Assembly (NCBI GenBank): GCA_037355855.1
Contig: CM074759.1
Location: 7,936,001 to 8,000,000 of the forward strand
Length of the DNA: 64,000 bases
Reading direction: 5' to 3'
Source: Pseudo-nitzschia pungens
Taxonomy: Eukaryota > Bacillariophyta > Bacillariophyceae > Bacillariales > Bacillariaceae
Shown here one piece after another: positions 56,444 through 64,000 of the stretch. The notes under the pieces were generated by a model. The model ran no database searches, had not been told where the DNA came from, and saw only the letters and a list, made by a program, of their open reading frames with translations. A program made the translations under genes and the position numbers. Each line of letters opens with the position of its first letter. Within the stretch, counting starts at the first letter, position 1.

Positions 56444-57477
56444 GTTGATTTTGGTCGGTGATTGTTCTCGTAGTTGCGACGGGTTCGTTTCGATCCTCTT
56501 TCCGAGGAACTTTGCGGCCGAGAGGAGAAACAAACGGTACGAACTCGTTAAGATTTACTCGTTCCGTAAAAAGATGATAATAATACCAAGCGTCATGATG
56601 TTCAATCAAAAAAGCAATCTCAGGACGAAACGACGATGGACCGTACGTACCTCTGTACGTGCAGTAATTATCGTTCCTTACCCAACAGTTGCTTTACGAT
56701 GTAGTACGTTCCTTGTACCGGTACCAGTACGAGTAAGATTACACGTACTAGTACAAGTACGGACCCGAAACGTCCCTGCCGCAGTTTCAAGTTCGAAGTT
56801 ATCTGTCGCCGACACATCAAAATCAATCAAAACCTATCGGTATGTTCAGTGTACCGGTACGTCACAAGTAACTTTACCTACAGGTAGTACAAGTAAGGCT
56901 TACTTCGTATTGTCCTTGTATTTGTACGTACGTACGTGACTGAAGTTCTGGTACCTCAATGTTTGAATGTCGGAAAAAGAACCCTACGGTACCGTACGGT
57001 ACGGTACATACAAATACGACTCCAGACGTGGGTACGCACTAAGATTACGTACGGACCGACGGCAAATAATGTCGCGGACTGGACAATCAATCAAAAATTG
57101 GTTCCACTTTTCGCGCCATACTCGTACCGAATTCGTTACAGATGAATTTGAAAGAAGCCTCTAACCGGTACGTACGTAAGATACTTCGTATTGCTGTAGG
57201 AGTGTTCTTTTTCTCCAAAGAACATGATGAAGTACGGTATCTTAGTACGGTATTCGCGGTTCGCGATTTACCATCACAACAATAAAATAATAAGATCACC
57301 ATTATTTTCATTACTTTCACAGAAAATCCTCCAACTTGCATCGAACCATTATTGTTTCGACACCAAAGGTTCGACAAAGCAAAGGGAAAACCGCATTCGG
57401 AACTTGTACCGGTGCTTCGGACCAAAAATTATTCATGCACGACAGAGGAGTAGATACCGTACCAGCAGACACGAACG
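56444..57477. other. Divergent intergenic region
   Basis: Lies between the PhyH-like gene (-) and the next gene (+). Contains GTACGGTACC/CGTACGTACG palindromes (about 56926-56940 and 56988-57008). No gene. Confidence 0.45.
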
Positions 57478-58647
57478 ATGAATACCCTTTCCATGGTTGT
57501 CAAAATCATTGTTGTTGCGGCAAGTTGTTACACTCGAGCTGCCCGTGCCTTCTCGAACCACGGCGGCGGAGATGGTAGCAGCTATTACCACTATGTGTCG
57601 GACGATTTCATTGGCGATCTCTCCTCTCGAAACAACTCGACCCTGTTCTTGGAGGGAAAGCACGTCAACGTTTCGACGAACGCGAACTCTTTCACAACGG
57701 TTGGAATGCCAATCACCGGGGACAACGTCAGGGACTACATCGAGGCGAGCGACGCGATTCTCCGAGAGAAGAGTCACCTGCTGAGAATGGTCTCGATCCC
57801 CGGTATGCACGACGATGAGTGCAAGTACGTGGTGTATCCATCCAAATCGGGAGGCCAGCTGTGGGGCACTCTGCACGAACGGATTTATTTCGGCGGGTTC
57901 GTTCCGCACTTCGAGGGAAAGTCCAGAATCAAGATGTGCATCATGACGACCAAACCAGACCCGTGCGTAAAAGATGATGGGACGGTCTGCAGAGGAATCC
58001 TCGACGGGAGCTTGATGGGTGTTCCGGACGAGGATGGCGAGGCCCTAGACTTTCTCTGCGACTCGGACTACGTGAACATGGGGGGCATACGGCTGTGTCT
58101 GATGGTCGCAAAGACAGACGAGGGTCTGGTTCGCGCCGGGTACGGGTTTGCAAATCCCGACAGCATGCGACACTTCTTTTCCTTCGAGTTTGCCTGCCCC
58201 AATTTCGCGTTTCTGGATCGGCACGCATCGTTCCCGGTGGCGGTAACCATTCAGCTCTCGGCATTTGCGAGAGAGATACGAACATTTGACTCGGTGGGAG
58301 AGTACGAACTCAAACAGTCGTCGAGGCACAGCTATGACAACATGCCGAATTCCGACGAAGGGATTGAAACACACATAGCGAGCAAATTCTTCGGGTCCGA
58401 GTGTTACCCGGAAAGCAAGAACAATAGATGCGCCTGTATTGTGGGGCACGTGGTCGACGCCGAATTGAGAAAGAATGAACTCACGCAACAATCCTTCTAT
58501 TGGGCGCTCATTCGAACGGCCGAAGACATGGAAATCGACGTGGTCATTCACCCTCGTTTGTGTTCTATCAAACCGCCGCAAATTGGCGGTGTCATACAGG
58601 GTTACTTTTATTTGTCGGGTCTGTTGCTCTTGGACGGATTCGAGTGA
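57478..58647 (+). CDS. Secreted or organelle-targeted protein, unidentified
   Basis: This single-exon gene gives 389 aa. It opens with a signal peptide (MVVKIIVVAASCYTRAARAF); the AF step before SNHGG is faintly reminiscent of a plastid signal. The mature part is free of low-complexity inserts, unlike most neighbours. It contains several Cys residues and a repeated aromatic/Gly pattern (GTLHERIYFGGFVPHFEG; GGVIQGYFYLSGLLLLDGF at the C terminus). Its balanced composition indicates a folded globular domain, but I do not recognise the family. Confidence 0.7.
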   Translation: MNTLSMVVKIIVVAASCYTRAARAFSNHGGGDGSSYYHYVSDDFIGDLSSRNNSTLFLEGKHVNVSTNANSFTTVGMPITGDNVRDYIEASDAILREKSHLLRMVSIPGMHDDECKYVVYPSKSGGQLWGTLHERIYFGGFVPHFEGKSRIKMCIMTTKPDPCVKDDGTVCRGILDGSLMGVPDEDGEALDFLCDSDYVNMGGIRLCLMVAKTDEGLVRAGYGFANPDSMRHFFSFEFACPNFAFLDRHASFPVAVTIQLSAFAREIRTFDSVGEYELKQSSRHSYDNMPNSDEGIETHIASKFFGSECYPESKNNRCACIVGHVVDAELRKNELTQQSFYWALIRTAEDMEIDVVIHPRLCSIKPPQIGGVIQGYFYLSGLLLLDGFE

Positions 58648-59904
58648 GGACCAGATGGTAAGGCAACGAAACAAGCTTGCATCTCAATTTACGAGGAAGA
58701 AGCAACTCGGTAAGATCCTCTTTGGATTCGAAACATATAGTCCTTCTTGCTATTGGAAGTATTTTTCGCCCATGAATTTGAGTTCGGATGAACGCAAGAG
58801 GAACAACAAGAGTAGGGTTGTTGGCGCACTTCAAGAACTGCTGTGCCTTTAGTAGCTTATTCTGCTGCCTACTAACTGAATTTTTTTATGTGTGACGACG
58901 AGTTTCTCTAATATGATACTACTACTACTTGAAATCACCCAACAACAAGGACCCACAGAACAATGAAATTTGAGAGCAGAAAACCGTAGTATTTCTACCA
59001 AATGGCTGCTGTGCCATCATTGAGCATAGTGCTACCAGCATTAGTAGTACTACTACTCTAGTACTAGTAGTAGTAGTACTACTACTTGTACTAGTGAGGT
59101 TTATCTACGATCATGCACAATTATAGTACTACTAGTAGTATACGTAGTAGTAACGCTTTGACATTTACTACTACTAGTAGTAGTACCATCTTCAACAAGA
59201 AAGCCCGCCAAATAAAAGTAGTACTACTACTAGGTTTTAGGCTAGTTTACAGTCAAAATACTAGTACTAGTAACAGAACAATACCAGTGGCTGAATGCAG
59301 CACTGAATTTCTTGTTAGGAAACTGTGCCGCTCACTTGGAAGGTTTTTCCTTACTAAGGATGGTGATTGCTTTTTGTACCGGTACCGTGGATCCCGAAAC
59401 GGAGGAGGAGAACTCATACCGTTTTAAGTCACCGATGGTGCCATCAGGGGTCATGGCTGCAATCGCACAGAAGTCATTAAAGTTTACTCTTACTACGAAC
59501 CGTATGAATCCAGATGGTCTACGTATTTGTACCCGTAGTACTCGTACCAGTGAGTCTTAGTGCGTAATTACGAAGTATCGTCCTTTCAACAAGCTACGGT
59601 ACCGTACGAGTATGTCCCCCATCGTATTTCAGTCGTGCCAAATTATTGCATCTTCCATAAAAATGAAGAATTCGATCGTACATCGACTCGAAATTACCTT
59701 ATTTTGTATTTTGAGGATAGAAGTAAGTTAGTTACTCGTAACGTTACCGCACATACGGAAGGTAAATTCTAAATTACCTCGTCGCTTGTTCCGTACCCAC
59801 TCTGTTCTGCAACTCTGAAGTCGTCAGGCAATACCAGGAACAACGCCTCCCGACACTCTCCCACGAAGCAAATGAATTTGACCCGACGATCAACGATTCT
59901 TCAA
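58648..59904. other. Spacer rich in TAGTAG words
   Basis: CTAGTAGTAG/TACTACTAC runs fill 58915-59260 in a pattern like 36.0-36.5 kb. No protein-like frame. Confidence 0.45.
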
Positions 59905-60710
59905 TGAGCTGTGAACAGAAATGCGGTTACATTCTAAAGTAAGTTTCACTATGTTCGACCGAGTTTACGATAGGAGTTACTTTGAGACGTCGATCGTTTT
60001 TTGAGTTTCGGCTTTTGTTCGGTGTCGCTTGCCGCTTGTACCAAAGGGAGCTTTCTGACCATGCTCATCGTGCTCCGTGATGCAGATTATTGATAATTTT
60101 GCTGGCTTGCGTTGGCATCGCGTGCAGCTTTTATGCGTCAAATGACTGCGAGTTTTTACGCCTGGCGTCGGAAACTTCAGACGCGACCGATATATTCGTC
60201 GACTTTGTCGACAATGATACCGAAAGTTGGATAGGCATTTTCAAGTACGAGCCAACAGCTAACAATAACCAAGATTATCGTGGCTTCGATGAATGTTCTT
60301 ACTACGAGAATTTCTTCATCGTTGATTCTCCCAACAATGCATTGCTTGCGAGTCAGGTGTGCGCAGTATTGGCACCCGGCCTTGCCTTTGTTGCAATTTT
60401 GATATCAACGATTGAGCTCCTATGTTGCAGGTTTATTGGGAGTTTTGTCTTAGCAAGTGTTCTTTTTTTGACTGCTTCGATGGTGCAAAGTGGAACTTTC
60501 GTTCTTCTTCTAATAGATCAAGACGTTTGTTTCGATCCCGAAGGATGTGCGATAGGGAAAGCCGCATATGTTGGTGCATCTTCTATCTTCTGTTATTTCA
60601 GCGCGTGCATCTTGCTCTGCTGTAGCCCCCGACCCACTGCATGTATGCAAAAGAGTCACAAGAAACGGTGCGGGACGGTCATTGACGATGAAATGGAAGC
60701 CCCGCAATAA
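59905..60710 (+). CDS. Tetraspan membrane protein, unidentified
   Basis: A 35-bp first exon (59905-59939, MSCEQKCGYIL plus two bases) is joined to 60086-60710 by a 146-bp intron (GTAAGT...GATGCAG). The junction recreates a Lys codon and completes the first membrane helix (LLIILLACVGIACSFY). The second exon alone lacks an ATG, which is why the first exon is proposed. The 219-aa product has four membrane helices (about 12-28, 100-123, 128-153, 172-191), a large first loop with DCEF, DECSYYE and acidic residues, a short third loop with CFDPEGC, and a basic cytosolic tail. The layout resembles claudin/tetraspanin-type proteins, but no signature of either is seen. Confidence 0.72.
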
Positions 60711-60984
60711 TGATCGAATGTCAGAGCCACGAATTCCACTTTCTCATTCCATTGGCAAACGTATTTTCAAAAGTTTTCTTCATTACAATTTGTACTACGG
60801 TAGAAGCTAAGAGGTGCTGATACCGGAAATACCTCAAACATTTCGATTTTAGAGGCACACAATCAACATTTGTAACTTTGTAACTAATATAGACTTAAGT
60901 TCATTCCGATTCGCAAATATTGTGGCTCGAACCCTTTTCTATACAATGCTACTTTCGTCAGGGTGAAATTAAACAAAGTCAACA
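60711..60984. other. Short convergent spacer
   Basis: AT-rich 3' flanks of the tetraspan gene and the RING gene; no gene seen. Confidence 0.5.
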
Positions 60985-63900
60985 TTATGTGTATACCCGA
61001 GTCAATACGATATCATTTGTTTGGCAAATTGGACAAGTTGGATTCTTGAGTTCGTGTAGTTCTTCTGCACAGTTTGCGCAAAAAGAGTAATGCATGCACG
61101 GCATCGAAATATGGGTTCGTTCTGATACTCTGCAAACAATACAGGGACCGATGTGGGAAGTAGGTTTGGAGGTGATTGGTGAGGATGGGCTTTGAACTGA
61201 GTCGACGGAGAGGGAAGCGTGCAAGAACGAGTTGACAGAAGAGCTTTCAAACGACTCCGTCTCCTTGGATGTTGAATTTGTTACTCTGGATTTGTCACAA
61301 ATATACTTGATAGGTGTACTGGAGTACAGACATCCCTCTGGAGATGTCTTACCCGAACCTAGAAGATTGCCAGGTTTCGGTCCAGGAAATACCCTCGTTA
61401 CCATATTATCTAGGTTTTTTTTGTGGTCCGGAAATCCAACACCTTCCGACGCGATTCTGTGCGTACTTCTGTCAGTCTTTGTCGTATTGATACGACGCTG
61501 CTTTTCTAATTCCTCTTCCTTGAGAATTGAGATTCGAATTTGCTCATGCCATTCATTCTTCGCTTTGTCGATTTCTGCTTGCCACTGTTTCTGACGCTCC
61601 AATTCAAGGTGTTTCAGAAATATTTCTCGTGCACCTTCATGCCCAGAACAGTTTGTCAACTGACCCAGTTTGCTTAATGGGAGAAGACTTAGATCAGAAT
61701 TATCACCAGTTTCAACTGAGGTTTTACTGCTCGAAGCTTGGATGAATTTAGCAATGGTAATAGTCGGTGTATCGCTGGGTGTAACGCCTTTTTTGTCATT
61801 TCGTCCTGCATCCTGTTTCTGTTCGCTACTTTCTTTTCCCCTCTTGTTTTTCTTGGCAAAAGACACATGGCCGTCGTGTCTATGTAGCATTCCATTGAAA
61901 AGTTTCCAGAGATGCGATTTCTTCTTCCGAGCTGATATCTGTAGTTCTTTGACTACATGTTCCGTTCTCTCCGGGCATGTATCCATCGTTATCTTTGAGT
62001 CGTCAAGAGGCTGCCGGATTTCATCTGTTTTCGAGCTCAATCTCAAGTCGTCATGCTCTTTCACTTGCTGGTTGATTTCGTCCTGAAGCTTTTCAAAATA
62101 ACAGCGTTTAACCTCTTGCTCCGTCTTCCATTCATCGTAGCCAGGGAGTCTGGTGTTTGAAATACAACTTTTAACTTTCATAGAAGACATGTGTTTTTTC
62201 AACTCGTGTTCGCTCAGTCGCAGAGATCCAGGATAATCATCTTGGTTTGAAGCCTTATCCCCCCTCAAAAACTCCATGTATTCTTCCAAAGTTCTTCTTT
62301 CATTGGCAAAACTCAAACTACCATCCCACTCGTTCTCCGAATGAGTATGTGTTTTACTCTCTTCTTCGTTGTCACCCGATGTGGACGGGATCTGAGTACC
62401 CTCTCCCTTCATTGAGCATGATAATGAGTCGCATATTGACTCGTCCAAATCTACCGGGCCAGTATATGCCCATCGATTGTTTTTCGGTTTGTTCAATTTT
62501 CCTTTATCTGAGGTCGGCGGTGTTTCGTGACTCCTATTGCTGATGGATAAACCGCACTTGTCACTGCATTCCCCTTCCGAATCAGATTCATTCTGAACCT
62601 GTGATGTGTTTTTTGAGAGGTTCTCACCATGATCGAGTGATTGTTCCTCCATACGTGCACCTTTGTCAAACATTTCGCTGTTGATACAGTTATCTTCCCG
62701 TTTGTGAAAAGATGAAGATACGCTGCAATCGGTAACCTCATCCTCGGATTTTTGTGGAGCGACACAGTGTGAAGCTTCGGCGTTTTCTTCACGCCGAACA
62801 CTTTCATTGATATTTTTAGTAGATTTTTCTTCGCTCCACGATGGCGAAGATGATAGCAAACTTGTCCCATTGGCAACGGGTCGAGTATCTGGGATCGTAC
62901 TCTCTGTTGGTTCTGCTGTATGGTGCCCCTGCTGGTGAACCGATTGATACTCTTCATCAATACTACATTCCGATATTTCTTCTCCCTTGTTCCCATTGTT
63001 CATTCCTTCAAGTGTTTGTCCTGTTAGTCTCCGAGCTGTTGGGGGTTCCATCCTGCATTTCAAACTCTGAATTTCGAATTTAGAACGAATTTCATCAAAT
63101 TCTGTATTTCCAGTGACGGTAGCGGCTGGAACTGAAGCAGCACCAGGGTCTGCAGGGTGTGAATTTGGAATCATGTGGTCGTAAGTCGAAAGACTGAGTT
63201 GCGTGTTGTTAATTTTTGGAGTTACAAAGCTTGGGCTTTCCTTTTCTTCTGGCGTTGAGGAATGAACTTTAGTCGGTTGTATGGCTAGACTTTTGTCGGC
63301 CTCCAATGTTGTTTGCGATGCATCCAATGGAATTTGACATGATTTGGTATCCAGCGCATTGGTATCGATCGTCCTGCCAATCATTTTTCTGGGAGGGGAT
63401 ACATAACCTGGTGCCAGTCTTTGAGCCAAACTTTCAGCCTCACATCTCGAAATCAGCCCCGAAAAGCTGGCCTGATTTCCGACATGTGAATTGGAAAGAA
63501 CTGAGTCATTGTCGTGATACTCTGAATCATCGACCTTTGAATCAGTTTCGTCGGCAGTGGGAACTTCTTTCGCGTGGTATGTTGTGGGCATCTCAACACT
63601 CCTCAAAGTTCTTGTATCTTGCTTTGGCGGGAGATGTGAGGATGATGGCGGCAAAGTTGACGCCTCGGGCTGACAACCACGATAGCCAAAATTGTACATG
63701 GTCAACGACGAAACGGTGCTGCACACGCTATCTTCGTCGTTTTTGCCACTATTGCATTTTTCACTGTATGCGTACTGTTCTTCTTCTCTTGAAGAACGAA
63801 TTCCGTCTTTCCTCTCGGAAACAAATGTTGTCTCGTTGCGATAAGTCGTTGCATTTGTGGTTTGGGCTAGTTTTTCGTTGTATGCCTCATTGTCAAGGCA

Positions 63901-64000
63901 CCACGATACATCCGAAGATGCTGTAGACTGCTCATCAACCGGTGGTTCCTCCGTTTGCACACTAGAAAGCTTTGAAGAATCGACCACTTGTAAAGAAAGT
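60985..64000 (-). CDS. C-terminal RING-finger protein, partial at window edge
   Basis: The frame is open from the right edge to the stop at 60985, so at least 1004 residues are present and the true start lies beyond the window; the first in-frame GTG at 63987 is not a credible start. The last 55 residues form a C3HC4-type RING: PCIVCRVSE, MPCMHYSFCANCAEE and CPICQ, with spacing C-x2-C, C-x-H-x3-C-x2-C and C-x2-C. A probable coiled coil (LELERQKQWQAEIDKAKNEW) precedes it. The remainder is a long polar, Ser/Glu/Lys-rich, probably disordered region. A RING at the very C terminus suggests an E3 ubiquitin ligase; the substrate is unknown. Coding composition is more AT-rich than in most genes of the window. 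Confidence 0.85.
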   Translation of the reverse strand, partial: LSLQVVDSSKLSSVQTEEPPVDEQSTASSDVSWCLDNEAYNEKLAQTTNATTYRNETTFVSERKDGIRSSREEEQYAYSEKCNSGKNDEDSVCSTVSSLTMYNFGYRGCQPEASTLPPSSSHLPPKQDTRTLRSVEMPTTYHAKEVPTADETDSKVDDSEYHDNDSVLSNSHVGNQASFSGLISRCEAESLAQRLAPGYVSPPRKMIGRTIDTNALDTKSCQIPLDASQTTLEADKSLAIQPTKVHSSTPEEKESPSFVTPKINNTQLSLSTYDHMIPNSHPADPGAASVPAATVTGNTEFDEIRSKFEIQSLKCRMEPPTARRLTGQTLEGMNNGNKGEEISECSIDEEYQSVHQQGHHTAEPTESTIPDTRPVANGTSLLSSSPSWSEEKSTKNINESVRREENAEASHCVAPQKSEDEVTDCSVSSSFHKREDNCINSEMFDKGARMEEQSLDHGENLSKNTSQVQNESDSEGECSDKCGLSISNRSHETPPTSDKGKLNKPKNNRWAYTGPVDLDESICDSLSCSMKGEGTQIPSTSGDNEEESKTHTHSENEWDGSLSFANERRTLEEYMEFLRGDKASNQDDYPGSLRLSEHELKKHMSSMKVKSCISNTRLPGYDEWKTEQEVKRCYFEKLQDEINQQVKEHDDLRLSSKTDEIRQPLDDSKITMDTCPERTEHVVKELQISARKKKSHLWKLFNGMLHRHDGHVSFAKKNKRGKESSEQKQDAGRNDKKGVTPSDTPTITIAKFIQASSSKTSVETGDNSDLSLLPLSKLGQLTNCSGHEGAREIFLKHLELERQKQWQAEIDKAKNEWHEQIRISILKEEELEKQRRINTTKTDRSTHRIASEGVGFPDHKKNLDNMVTRVFPGPKPGNLLGSGKTSPEGCLYSSTPIKYICDKSRVTNSTSKETESFESSSVNSFLHASLSVDSVQSPSSPITSKPTSHIGPCIVCRVSERTHISMPCMHYSFCANCAEELHELKNPTCPICQTNDIVLTRVYT

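Overview
The window is eukaryotic nuclear DNA, most likely from a pennate diatom. Three things support this. First, three proteins open with hydrophobic leaders, and in at least two the leader ends in an AF-type site: TVSAFAPS in the phosphoglycerate mutase and VDAFSSAT in the PhyH-like oxygenase. That layout resembles the ASAFAP signal used for import into complex red-lineage plastids. Second, introns are few, 64 to 515 bp, and of GT-AG type, often with GTGAGT or GTAAGT donors. Third, coding DNA is GC-rich and full of in-frame CAA, AAC, GAC and TCC runs, while the spacers are AT-rich and carry short palindromes such as GTAAGGTTAC, ACTTCGT and CTAGTAGTAG. The genus is not resolved; nothing looks bacterial or viral.

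Layout. Positions 1-4572 are a gene-poor repeat block: a GC-rich minisatellite of roughly 39 bp present as two arrays, each followed by the same 288-bp unique segment, plus a 181-bp satellite and a 28-bp tandem repeat. A 534-bp TA-flanked inverted-repeat element (5135-5668) and a foldback element with perfect 115-bp arms (11402-11948) follow. Genes start at about 6.3 kb: a VCBS/FG-GAP-like protein (+), a small tail-anchored-like protein (-), a DNAJC17-like J/RRM protein (+), an SPCA/PMR1 Ca/Mn pump (-), PIG-A (+), a secreted ankyrin protein (+), an RPAP1-like protein (-), VPS29 (-), APC5 (+), a GT34-like glycosyltransferase (+), a plastid-type phosphoglycerate mutase (+), a secreted DUF1996 protein (-), a small secreted protein (-), an unidentified 855-aa protein (+), a glycine-zipper-like membrane protein (-), a PhyH-like oxygenase (-), an unidentified secreted protein (+), a tetraspan protein (+) and a C-terminal RING protein (-) that runs off the right edge.

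How they fit together. The genes are housekeeping and unlinked in function: ER/Golgi/endosome work (PIG-A, SPCA pump, GT34-like enzyme, VPS29), RNA polymerase II and splicing (RPAP1, DNAJC17), the cell cycle (APC5) and plastid metabolism (PGAM, possibly PhyH). There is no operon-like or biosynthetic cluster.

The main oddities are reading-frame breaks inside five otherwise well-conserved genes (most resolved by skipping one base), a contrast between triplet repeats in exons and four-, five- or six-base repeats in introns, and the foldback element whose arms are built from one octamer repeated about every 14 nt. All function calls rest on reading the translations by eye; no database search was run.
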